Positions 37,418 through 45,276 of a stretch of DNA of 64,000 nucleotides are shown here, piece after piece. A program made the translations under genes and the position numbers. The stretch comes from Terriglobia bacterium. Lineage in GTDB: Bacteria > Acidobacteriota > Terriglobia > JAJPHL01. Positions within the stretch are counted from its first letter, which is position 1. Every line of letters starts with the position of its first letter. The DNA is taken from assembly GCA_021325275.1 (NCBI GenBank), contig JAJPHL010000014.1, positions 1 through 64,000 of the forward strand. Direction: 5' to 3'. A model generated the notes under the pieces. It worked only from the letters and a program-made list of their open reading frames with translations. It did no database searches and was not told the DNA's origin.

Positions 37418-37878
37418 AGCGTGCCTTCCTTAGGACGGAAGAAGGCCTGCACGGCGGCGAGCACCCAGTCCCAATTAATCGCCAAATGGAGCGCAGAGAG
37501 AATCAACAAAGCCCCCGAAAACTGATTGTGCAAGACATCCCAACGCCAGTTCATGTCCGGTGAAGGACTCTTGCCGGTCAGCGAGGGAATCGCCTGCTGC
37601 GAAATCAGAATACCTGAAAAGATTGCGGCGGTCACGCAACCGAACAGCGCCAGGTTGAGAACGTAGTTCACGCGCGCGCGGATCGTCTGCACAGCGAAGA
37701 GGCGGCGGCTCTGCGTGGCGATCCAACTCCACGCCAGCAACAGATGCGCAAGAACCATCGCGATCAGCGCGAGTCCGAGCCATTCGTGGATCACGAGTCC
37801 CGTGAAAGAAACGGTTTGTAGCGCGCAGACCGCAACCAGCAGCGTCACGTCCAGCCAAAAGGCCGCCTTTAAGCGCAT
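37414..37878 (-). CDS. DUF4405 / cytochrome b561-like membrane protein
   Basis: 154 aa from the ATG at 37878, with a GGGAGGGGAG ribosome site. Four membrane segments. Histidines in them (VIHEWLGLALIAMVLAHLLLAW, DVLHNQFSGALLILSALHLAINW) are spaced as in b-type heme-binding four-helix bundles. This fits DUF4405, found in small membrane cytochromes. It is the first gene of the operon with the small membrane protein, globin-ankyrin and ASCH genes, suggesting a redox or gas-linked role. Confidence 0.82.
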   Translation of the reverse strand: MRLKAAFWLDVTLLVAVCALQTVSFTGLVIHEWLGLALIAMVLAHLLLAWSWIATQSRRLFAVQTIRARVNYVLNLALFGCVTAAIFSGILISQQAIPSLTGKSPSPDMNWRWDVLHNQFSGALLILSALHLAINWDWVLAAVQAFFRPKEGTL

Positions 37879-37988
37879 TCTCCCCTCCCCGTTCCTCCAG
37901 ACGCCGCCGGGTCGAAAAGGTTCCCGCAAACATCGTTTTACATCACTCCCCTAGACACTCGACAAGAGGCTGCGATATCTTGGAGACT

Positions 37989-38891
37989 ATGAAGTCAGCA
38001 TGGATTTTGCTTACCGCGCTGCTCGTGAGCCAATTGTACGCCCAGTCGCCGAAGTCGAATCTTCTCGTCTCCGTGTCTTGGCTGGCGGACCACATCAAAG
38101 ACCCGCAACTGGTGCTTCTTCACGTCGGCGCGCGGGATGGATTCGACAAAGAGCACATCGCGGGAGCGCAGTTCGTTTCGCTTCAAGACATTTCCGAGCC
38201 GCGCGACGCTTCGAGCACCGCGCTGATCCTCGAGTTGCCCACGGCCACGCGATTCCAAGAGGCCATGGAGACGCGCGGCGTCTCCAACGATTCGCGGATC
38301 GTTGTGTATTGCGCCAGCAACAACGTTTCCACAGCCACGCGCGTGATCTGGACGCTCACGTATTTCGGCATGGGGGATCGCGTATCGCTGCTCGACGGCG
38401 GAATGGCCGCTTGGCGCGCCACGGGACACGCGCTGACCGCGGAGACTGCGCCGGCAAAGCGCGGCCACTTCGCGCCGAACGTTCATCCGGAGATTTTTGC
38501 CGACGCCAAGTGGATCACCGAGCATTTGCACAAAACGGGTGTTTCGGTGGTCGATTCGCGCCTCGCGGATGACTATGCGGGCGAGCAAACGTCGCGGGCC
38601 ATGCCGCGTCGCGGTCATATCCCGGGAGCGGCGAGTCTGCCGATCGAAAAATTCATGGACGACAACGGGAAGCTGCTCGAATCGCCAACGCTGGCCGGAT
38701 TGCTTCGCGAGGCAGCGGTGAAACCCGGCACCGAAGTGGTCAGCTACTGCTACATCGGACAGCGCGCCACGCTGACGTGGTTTGTCGCGCGCTTGCTGGG
38801 CTACAACGCTCGGATGTACGACGGCTCGTGGGATGAGTGGAGCAAGCGCACCGAACTGCCGATCGACACAGGGGCAACCAAGAATCAATAA
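37989..38891 (+). CDS. Exported tandem-rhodanese sulfurtransferase
   Basis: 300 aa from the ATG at 37989, with a signal peptide (MKSAWILLTALLVSQLYAQ). Two rhodanese domains: the first has Cys in VVYCASNNVSTATR and the second has the active-site loop SYCYIGQRAT, both followed by the helix expected of this fold. In classic tandem rhodaneses only the C-terminal Cys is catalytic; here both keep one. It transfers sulfane sulfur, for example from thiosulfate, in the periplasm. TATCTT ends seven bases before the ATG, which also has a close GGAG. Its stop overlaps the end of the convergent glycosyltransferase gene by seven bases. Confidence 0.92.
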   Translation: MKSAWILLTALLVSQLYAQSPKSNLLVSVSWLADHIKDPQLVLLHVGARDGFDKEHIAGAQFVSLQDISEPRDASSTALILELPTATRFQEAMETRGVSNDSRIVVYCASNNVSTATRVIWTLTYFGMGDRVSLLDGGMAAWRATGHALTAETAPAKRGHFAPNVHPEIFADAKWITEHLHKTGVSVVDSRLADDYAGEQTSRAMPRRGHIPGAASLPIEKFMDDNGKLLESPTLAGLLREAAVKPGTEVVSYCYIGQRATLTWFVARLLGYNARMYDGSWDEWSKRTELPIDTGATKNQ

Positions 38892-39850
38892 TCGTCCAAT
38901 GGAAAACGCCCCTGGCGGATCCATTCGGCGGCGATTGCCGCTTGTCGCGCGGCGATTTTCCACATGATCGAGCCCGGCGGCCGGTCGTGGCGCGCCAACC
39001 ATTCGGTGCACACGTCGCGGCGCGCGCGCAACCGCTCGGAAGCGAAGCGGCGATCCGCCATGTTGAATTGCATCAGCAGCCCGGCGCAAACGCGCTGGAA
39101 GCGCGCCATTGCATAAACGTCCGCCGGCGAATAGTGCTTCTCCCAAAACGTCGCGATTCCCACAAATAAACGGCGACGCCGCTCGTATTCGGAAACATCA
39201 AGTTGACTCTGCAATCCTTCGTGGATGACTTTGAGATCGGGCCGCCATTCGATGCGATACCCGGCGCGTCGAATTCTCAGACACAAGTCGATATCGTCGG
39301 CATAGAGAAAAAACGCCGGATCAAAGCCGCGCAACTCCTCGAAAAGCGAGCGCCGCACGGCGAGGCATGCGCCCGATGCCCACGCGTACTCATTTCGAAA
39401 TAGTCCTTTCGTTAGCGGGACCATTCCTTCGCCCGGATAAAACCGTCGCGGCGGAAACGGAGTTCGCGACGGACCTTCTCGCAGGTTCGGTGCGGCCGCG
39501 CCGATGGTTGGATCGCTGTCGAGGAGCGCTACCAATCCCGCGAAAACATCCGGCGCGAGCGTTACATCGGGATTCATGAAGAGCACGTGACGACCGGCGA
39601 AGCGATCTAGGTTCTGGTTGTGCGCCGCGCCGTGTCCCACGTTGCGGGAGTTCAGCGTAAGATTCGCGAGGCGCCGCGAGAGACGGGGCTGCGCGAGCAT
39701 TCCCGGCGTCTTGTCGGTGCTCGCGTTGTCGACCACGCACAGTTCCCACTCCACTCCCTGCTGCCGCGCGAGCGTTTCAAACAACGCCTCGACGCAGGCG
39801 GCGGAGTTGCGGGTCACGATGCTGACGGAGAGGTCTGGTGCGCGATCCAT
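38885..39850 (-). CDS. GT2 glycosyltransferase (rhamnosyltransferase-like)
   Basis: 321 aa from the ATG at 39850, which lies inside the end of the deacetylase-like gene (37-base overlap). GT-A fold: LSVSIVTRNSAACVEALFETL, VVDNASTDKTPGML, an NPDV metal site (FMNPDVTL), then the ED-type segment FLYADDIDLCLRIRRAGYRIEW, characteristic of bacterial rhamnosyl- and similar transferases. No membrane anchor. It is the last gene of the minus-strand glycosylation operon. The donor is probably a nucleotide sugar; the acceptor is unknown. Confidence 0.9.
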   Translation of the reverse strand: MDRAPDLSVSIVTRNSAACVEALFETLARQQGVEWELCVVDNASTDKTPGMLAQPRLSRRLANLTLNSRNVGHGAAHNQNLDRFAGRHVLFMNPDVTLAPDVFAGLVALLDSDPTIGAAAPNLREGPSRTPFPPRRFYPGEGMVPLTKGLFRNEYAWASGACLAVRRSLFEELRGFDPAFFLYADDIDLCLRIRRAGYRIEWRPDLKVIHEGLQSQLDVSEYERRRRLFVGIATFWEKHYSPADVYAMARFQRVCAGLLMQFNMADRRFASERLRARRDVCTEWLARHDRPPGSIMWKIAARQAAIAAEWIRQGRFPLDDY

Positions 39851-40785
39851 ATATCCATTGCCTCGGCGACGCTCGTGAACCGGCATCGCGCCAAATCAGA
39901 ATGCCGCGCCAAACGCTCCGCGACGTAGCGGAAATTTGCGAGAAACGCCGGATTGCCCAGATCGCCGCTACGCAAAACCAGGGTAAGAGGAACGGCGCTG
40001 GAGCGTTGCATCTCCGCCTCAAGAAATCTCCACAGCGACTGCGGACGCAACACCCAGTTCGGACTGCGCCGCACTTTCATCAGAAAAGGAAAGCGGCGAA
40101 CCGGCGTCCATTGAGGAGGGTCGGTAGTGGAGAGCGGCACGATCCATAAGGATCCGTTCGGCGATGCCATCAGAAAATCCTCGGGCGACGGATGATACGG
40201 AACGCGCGGCGCGCGACGATAATCCGGGAGCCACGACGACGCGGCGGCACCGGGAATCGGCACATCCGGAATGCCCGGCTCGATCGTGAGATCGTAGCGA
40301 ATTCCCGCGCGTTCGAGCACCGGGATCAGCGAATCGCACAGCCAGCGATCGCCCATACGCGAGGCTTCCGGCGCCACGCCGAAAACCGTGCGGTATCCAG
40401 CGATGGAGCGCGCCACACATTCCGCGAGCCACGTGGGGTCGCCGAACTCGCTGTACCAGGTCTTGCGGCTTTCGCTCCATTTCCAAAAATGCGGATGGAT
40501 GCCTGTGTAATCGCCGTGGCGCGCGACTTCTTCCAGTAAATCGGGACACGCTTGGCGGACCCAATCGGCGCGTCCCCAGGTTTGTTCGATCTGCGGATCG
40601 AAACGAAAAAACCAATTGATGCAGATTCTGTCGGAAATCGCTTCTTGCAAGCGTACGCGCAGCGCCGACAACTCGCGCACGGCGATGGCGGAACCGGACC
40701 ATCCACCGTCGAGGTGCGTGCGGCCGTCCGGTTCTACGTCGACGGCGAGGAGGACACAACGACGATCGCAGCGCTGGTCTCGCAT
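39814..40785 (-). CDS. NodB-like polysaccharide deacetylase-family protein
   Basis: 323 aa from the ATG at 40785; the upstream part of the open frame overlaps the GT2 gene and is not protein-like. Deacetylase features: AVDVEPDGRTH near the start (metal and catalytic Asp region), a His-x-His motif (YTGIHPHFWKW), then GYRTVFGVAPEASRMGDRWL and AGIRYDLTIEPG, the order of NodB motifs 1-4. The match is by motif only and motif 2 is degenerate. It may trim acetyl groups from a glycan built by the neighbouring enzymes. The start could be a later GTG. Confidence 0.65.
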   Translation of the reverse strand: MRDQRCDRRCVLLAVDVEPDGRTHLDGGWSGSAIAVRELSALRVRLQEAISDRICINWFFRFDPQIEQTWGRADWVRQACPDLLEEVARHGDYTGIHPHFWKWSESRKTWYSEFGDPTWLAECVARSIAGYRTVFGVAPEASRMGDRWLCDSLIPVLERAGIRYDLTIEPGIPDVPIPGAAASSWLPDYRRAPRVPYHPSPEDFLMASPNGSLWIVPLSTTDPPQWTPVRRFPFLMKVRRSPNWVLRPQSLWRFLEAEMQRSSAVPLTLVLRSGDLGNPAFLANFRYVAERLARHSDLARCRFTSVAEAMDIWIAHQTSPSAS

Positions 40786-41762
40786 GGCAGGGGTTGCGGC
40801 TTGGCGACGAAGTAGCACGCCACACCGCACATCAACGATACGCCGCAATTGAGATGGTAGAGAAAATGAACCGGCACGGTGGCAGCGGCGAACCACGCGC
40901 CGCGACGTTCGGCCGCGAACCGATAGAATTCCGCGTTCAACAAGAAAGCGCCGAGCGCGACGGCCGCACCACCAGCGAAGCCCACAACCGGAATCGCCGC
41001 GAGACAAAGAAAAATCAGCGCGACGCTGAGGCGCTGGTTCAGCCGGAGATTCAAATCGTTCGGCAAAGAGCGCGACCGCAGAATCAATTCCGCCCACGGG
41101 ATGCCGCGGCACATCATGTCGTTCTTCAGCAGGCCCCAGAAGGTCCAGGTCTTCAGGTGCGTGACTTGCAGATCGCGATCCAACTGAATGCGCCGGTTCG
41201 CGCGCACCAAGCGCACGCCGAGGTCGATGTCCTCGATGGCCGGACGCGTGTACCGCTCGTCGAATCCGCCGTGTTCCAGAAAAACGCGTTTACGAATTGC
41301 GCCACAGCCGCTCCAAAATGTGGACGCCTCTTCGCGCCCGTGCTGGTGCTCGAAACAATGCTGAAGATCCTTGTAGCGCGTGATGAAACCGGGCGCCATG
41401 GTGCGGCCGTCGTAGGAACCGAACACCGCGTCGAGTCGAGAATCGTTCTCGAATCGCGCTAGGATCTTGGAAATCGTGTCGGGATGCACGCAAACATCGG
41501 CGTCGAGGAACAGCAGAATGTCGCCTTGGGCGGCGCGAGCGCCGAGATTCCGCGCGTGCGCGGGACCATGACGTTCGTCACTCCGCAAGACGGTCGCGCC
41601 ATTTTCGGAGGCCAGCGCGGACACCGGTTGATCCGAACCGTCGTCGACGACAATGCATTCGATCGGCTGCTGCAAGACTGATGATTGAACGGCCGCGAGG
41701 CACTTGCGGAGGTGCTCCAGGCCGTTGTGAGCAGGGATCACAACTGTCACATGGTTGGACAT
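40734..41762 (-). CDS. GT2 glycosyltransferase with C-terminal membrane segments
   Basis: 342 aa. GT-A domain: VTVVIPAHNGLEHLRKCLAAV, IVVDDGSDQPV, ARNLGARAAQGDILLFLDADV with DAD as metal site, GGFDERYTRPAIEDIDLGVRL with ED as catalytic region. From about residue 245 there are two to three hydrophobic segments (LSVALIFLCLAAIPVVGFAGGAAVALG and VPVHFLYHLNCGVSLMCGVACYF), so it is membrane-bound and probably acts on a lipid-linked acceptor. It lies 29 bases after the GT39 gene and overlaps the deacetylase-like gene by 52 bases. Confidence 0.9.
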   Translation of the reverse strand: MSNHVTVVIPAHNGLEHLRKCLAAVQSSVLQQPIECIVVDDGSDQPVSALASENGATVLRSDERHGPAHARNLGARAAQGDILLFLDADVCVHPDTISKILARFENDSRLDAVFGSYDGRTMAPGFITRYKDLQHCFEHQHGREEASTFWSGCGAIRKRVFLEHGGFDERYTRPAIEDIDLGVRLVRANRRIQLDRDLQVTHLKTWTFWGLLKNDMMCRGIPWAELILRSRSLPNDLNLRLNQRLSVALIFLCLAAIPVVGFAGGAAVALGAFLLNAEFYRFAAERRGAWFAAATVPVHFLYHLNCGVSLMCGVACYFVAKPQPLPCETSAAIVVVSSSPST

Positions 41763-41791
41763 GAACTTTTCGAGACCGCTCCGCTAGTGTG

Positions 41792-43555
41792 TCATCGAGT
41801 TCGACGAGTGTCAACGAAACTCATGCCGGTTGTGTCACCCGAGCCACTACAGCAGTACTGCGGCTGGGAGGTAACTCGATCTATTTTCCAGACCCAAATT
41901 CGCGCGCGTGGCCGCTGGTCGCCGATTCCCGGAACGATCACGAGCGATTTCACGAGCCGGCCACCGGGGGGCGAACTCGCGCGCATCACTTGATGGTAGG
42001 TCACCAGCGGCGGAACGTCGAAGCTATGCGGTTTCCAAATGTCGCCGCTGGCGTAGTAGGTAAAAAGCGACGTGTGAAAATACACCGGATATCGCGACGG
42101 CTCCAAGTGCAGGCATCCGGGAAACGCCAGATTCACGTAGTCCTGATGCGAGGCCGAAAGCATCACGCCGTCCGCCGGCATCGACGCGATCTCAGTGAAT
42201 GCCGCACGTCCGAAATATGTTGCTCGTCCCACCCAACTCGCGCCGAGGACAAGTTCCCACACGATCGCAGCGGCCAAGGCGATCGACGCGGCGCGGCGCG
42301 AGGGCCGAATCTTGCGCAACAAAACCGCTGACGCCAGCGCCGCGAGCAGAACGATGCGCCCGAACATAGGAAAAAAGTTGAGCACCGAACGCTCGAACAA
42401 AACAAAGTAGAGCGAGACGCCACTCCAACCGGCGCAACACAGCAGCAACGCGATCGCGCCGGCGGCGCAGAATCCCAAGCGCGGTTTTTCGCCACGATCC
42501 GCCAATTCAAAGCATGCCGCGGTCGCCAAAACGATCGCCGCGGGAGCGAGAATCAAGAAGCGGCGCTCGGGAACATATGAATTCATCGCGATGGCCGCGA
42601 CATTGCCCACCACTACGGCCGCCGCATACGCTTCCATGGTGCGTTTCTCGCAGAACGCACGCCAACCGCCAGGCCCTTCCGGCAGACGGAGCGTGAGGAA
42701 ATAGAAAATCGATCCGACGGCGGGAAACAGCAGCAACAACATGGCAGAATTGCCGAACAAAGTGAACCATCGCGGAGAAACCACGCCCCATCCGGCCAAT
42801 TGCAGAAACGCATACGACCATTTGTCAAACGAAACGTGACGAATCACGAAAAAACTCTCGATGACCGTTCCAGCAGCGATGACGAAATATAATGTGTCGA
42901 TCCACTGGCGGCGTTTGGCGAACCAGCCGATGAGAAAGATCAACGCGAGCGCCGGCAAATCTTGCGCTGCCGACGCCTTCACGAGAAAACTAATGCCGAA
43001 CACGACGCCGGCCAGCGCAGCGGCAATGCGCCCCGGAAAAAAAAGGCATCCCCAGACAAGCATTTCCATCAGCAATCCGGAAGTTTCCACGAGTCCCACG
43101 CGCGAGTGCGCCACGTGAAATTGATTCAGGCAAAACCACGACGTCGCGACGAACACGCGGCGATCATCCCATGTGTGGCGCAAGTAAATCCAAAAGACAA
43201 ACAGGCCGGCGATTCCGGCGAAAGCAGCGGGAAAGCGGATGGCCCACAGCGTCAGACCCGCGGCGCGCATCGACAGGTAGGAAATCGCACTGAAGAGCGG
43301 CGCGGTGTAGTAGGCAATGTTGAAGTTGCCGCAAGTCCACGGTCCGTGCAGTAAGTGGTTGCGTGCCGCGAAGGCCCACGTGGCTTCGTCGCCGAAATCG
43401 GTGGAGAGAAACGGCGGCGGATCGGCGTCAAGCGCGGCGAGGCGCAACAGCACGCCCGCGAGAAGCGCCACGCCCGTCAAAATCGAGAGGCGAAGTTCGC
43501 CTGGATGGCGCCGGGTTAACAACGCAAGCCAGGGGCGTGCCGCGGCGTTCCTCAC
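41792..43555 (-). CDS. GT-C membrane glycosyltransferase (GT39/ArnT-like)
   Basis: 587 aa from GTG at 43555. About 11-13 membrane segments. The first external loop has the GT-C acidic pair (STDFGDEATWAFAARNHLLHGPW). Further matches are LVETSGLLMEMLVWG and FFPGRIAAALAGVVFGISFLVKAS. The family moves a sugar from a polyprenyl phosphate to lipid, glycan or protein on the outer face of the membrane. The start is chosen from TACACT six bases upstream; the open frame upstream of it is not protein-like. First gene of the minus-strand operon, divergent from the gene at 43726. Confidence 0.88.
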   Translation of the reverse strand: MRNAAARPWLALLTRRHPGELRLSILTGVALLAGVLLRLAALDADPPPFLSTDFGDEATWAFAARNHLLHGPWTCGNFNIAYYTAPLFSAISYLSMRAAGLTLWAIRFPAAFAGIAGLFVFWIYLRHTWDDRRVFVATSWFCLNQFHVAHSRVGLVETSGLLMEMLVWGCLFFPGRIAAALAGVVFGISFLVKASAAQDLPALALIFLIGWFAKRRQWIDTLYFVIAAGTVIESFFVIRHVSFDKWSYAFLQLAGWGVVSPRWFTLFGNSAMLLLLFPAVGSIFYFLTLRLPEGPGGWRAFCEKRTMEAYAAAVVVGNVAAIAMNSYVPERRFLILAPAAIVLATAACFELADRGEKPRLGFCAAGAIALLLCCAGWSGVSLYFVLFERSVLNFFPMFGRIVLLAALASAVLLRKIRPSRRAASIALAAAIVWELVLGASWVGRATYFGRAAFTEIASMPADGVMLSASHQDYVNLAFPGCLHLEPSRYPVYFHTSLFTYYASGDIWKPHSFDVPPLVTYHQVMRASSPPGGRLVKSLVIVPGIGDQRPRARIWVWKIDRVTSQPQYCCSGSGDTTGMSFVDTRRTR

Positions 43556-43561
43556 CGGGCT

Positions 43562-43567
43562 AGTGTA
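43562..43567 (-). promoter_or_regulatory. -10-like TACACT box before the GT-C gene at 43555
   Basis: TACACT on the minus strand is followed by six bases and GTG. It lies in the 170-base region shared with the divergent gene at 43726, which carries its own short-spaced box, so both divergent mRNAs may lack leaders. Confidence 0.45.
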
Positions 43568-43713
43568 GCATCCTCGTTGGCCATCCCTTGCCAACCGTTT
43601 AGATAGTAGAACGTCTACCTCGGCGTGGCGTTCGCGGCCTGCTTTGTTCCGGCGTATCGCGCGTCTCACGTGAATCCGGCCATCGCGCTGCGGGAAGAAT
43701 AATCGCGGCGTGC

Positions 43714-43719
43714 TATGAT
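43714..43719 (+). promoter_or_regulatory. -10-like TATGAT box before the GT2-methyltransferase gene
   Basis: TATGAT is followed by six bases (TTGCCC) and GTG at 43726. The rest of 43568-43713 holds no gene on either strand that I can support. Confidence 0.5.
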
Positions 43720-43725
43720 TTGCCC

Positions 43726-45276
43726 GTGGAGGCTGCGGCCAAGACGGAAACGTTCCCCGAGCGCCCCGCGACTCTGGCGTACGAGCCGCGTCCCGCCTAT
43801 GCGCAGTTCGCCGACCCGTCGCTCGCGCCGTGCCAAGGCAAACGCATCGGAATCCTGGTAGTCACCTACAACGCGCTCTCGACATTGGTGTCCGTGCTGA
43901 AGCGTATTCCTCCGGAAGTTTGGAACAATGTGGAAGAAGTGTTGGTGTTCGACGATGCCAGCCGCGACTCGACTTTCGAGTTGGCGCTGGGCATCAAAGC
44001 GGCTTTCCATGTTCCCAAACTGCGTGTCTTAAAACATCCGAAGAACTTGGGATACGGCGGGAACCAGAAAGCCGGATACCGCTACTTCATCGAAAAAGGC
44101 TTCGACCTTGTGGTCCTGCTGCACGGCGACGGTCAGTATGCGCCGGAATTTCTCGCGCACATGTACCATCCCATCGTCGCCGGAGAAACGGACGCCGTCT
44201 TCGGCTCGCGCATGATGCCCAACTACGGCGGACCGCTGAAAGGCGGCATGCCGTTTTATAAACTTGTCGGCAATCGGATTCTCACCACGATCGAAAACCG
44301 GGCGTTGGGCACGCACCTCACCGAATTTCACAGCGGCTATCGCGCCTACAATTTGCACGCCCTCGCCAAACTCGATTTCTCGCAGATGACCGACGATTTC
44401 CACTTCGACACGGAAATCATCATCAAGCTGCATCACCAAGGGATGAAGTTGTGCGAAGTGCCGATTCCCACCTGGTACGGCACCGAGTTGTGCAACGTCG
44501 ACGGTTTGAAATACGCGCGCGACGTGGTGCGTGCCGTGTGGCGCTACAAGCAAACTTGCCGCAGCGTTTGGCCGGCGCCGGAATTCGCGGAGTATTTCGT
44601 CGCTTATCCGGTGAAGCAGTCGAAGCACTCCAACTATTACTACGCACGAAATTTCGCGGGACGCGGCCAGGAAGTGCTGGAGATCGGCTGCCGGCAAGGA
44701 GGCTTTTCCGCGGAACTGAAAGAGGCCGACAATCGCGTCACCGGCGTGGATTCCGTCCAGCCGCCTCCGCCTGACGGCGTGCTGGAACGATACATCCCTT
44801 TGAACCTCGACGCGCGAGGCGCGCTGTCGCGCGAACTGGACGGATCGAGATTCGACCGCGTCCTGCTACTGGACGTTCTGGAACATCGTATCCATCCCGA
44901 GTTGTTGTTGAACGAAGTGAGGGCCGCGTTGAAGGAGCACGGCATGGTTGTCGTTTCCCTGCCGAACGTCGCCAACATCACCGTTCGGTTGAAACTCTTG
45001 TTTGGCACCTTCAACCGCACCGATCGCGGTGTGTTGGATGCCACACATCTGCATTTCTTCACTCGCAAGACCGCACGGCGGCTGCTGGAGCAAAACGGCT
45101 ACGAGATTGTCAGCGTGAGACCGACCGTGATGCCGATTGAATTAGTGTTGGGACTCGCGCCGGACAATCCTTTGATGCGAATCGTCAACGCATGTTCGTG
45201 GTTCTTCACTACGTTGCTTCCCGGATTACTCGCGTACGAATTTGTGTTTCTCGTGAGACCGTCGCGCGGCCAGTGA
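43726..45276 (+). CDS. GT2 polyprenyl-phosphate sugar synthase-like domain fused to a SAM methyltransferase
   Basis: 516 aa from GTG at 43726. The N-terminal half is a DPM1/DPMS-like GT2: IGILVVTYNALSTLVSVL, LVFDDASRDSTFELAL, HPKNLGYGGNQKAGYRYF, HGDGQY with Asp135 as metal ligand, and DFHFDTEIIIKLHHQG, which is typical of dolichyl-phosphate-mannose-type synthases. The C-terminal half is a class I methyltransferase: EVLEIGCRQGGFSAEL (motif I), FDRVLLLDVLEHRIHPE and a C-terminal tail with a hydrophobic segment. It could make a polyprenyl-phosphate sugar for the GT-C enzymes and methylate a product. Its stop directly abuts the stop of the convergent gene. Confidence 0.9.
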   Translation: MEAAAKTETFPERPATLAYEPRPAYAQFADPSLAPCQGKRIGILVVTYNALSTLVSVLKRIPPEVWNNVEEVLVFDDASRDSTFELALGIKAAFHVPKLRVLKHPKNLGYGGNQKAGYRYFIEKGFDLVVLLHGDGQYAPEFLAHMYHPIVAGETDAVFGSRMMPNYGGPLKGGMPFYKLVGNRILTTIENRALGTHLTEFHSGYRAYNLHALAKLDFSQMTDDFHFDTEIIIKLHHQGMKLCEVPIPTWYGTELCNVDGLKYARDVVRAVWRYKQTCRSVWPAPEFAEYFVAYPVKQSKHSNYYYARNFAGRGQEVLEIGCRQGGFSAELKEADNRVTGVDSVQPPPPDGVLERYIPLNLDARGALSRELDGSRFDRVLLLDVLEHRIHPELLLNEVRAALKEHGMVVVSLPNVANITVRLKLLFGTFNRTDRGVLDATHLHFFTRKTARRLLEQNGYEIVSVRPTVMPIELVLGLAPDNPLMRIVNACSWFFTTLLPGLLAYEFVFLVRPSRGQ

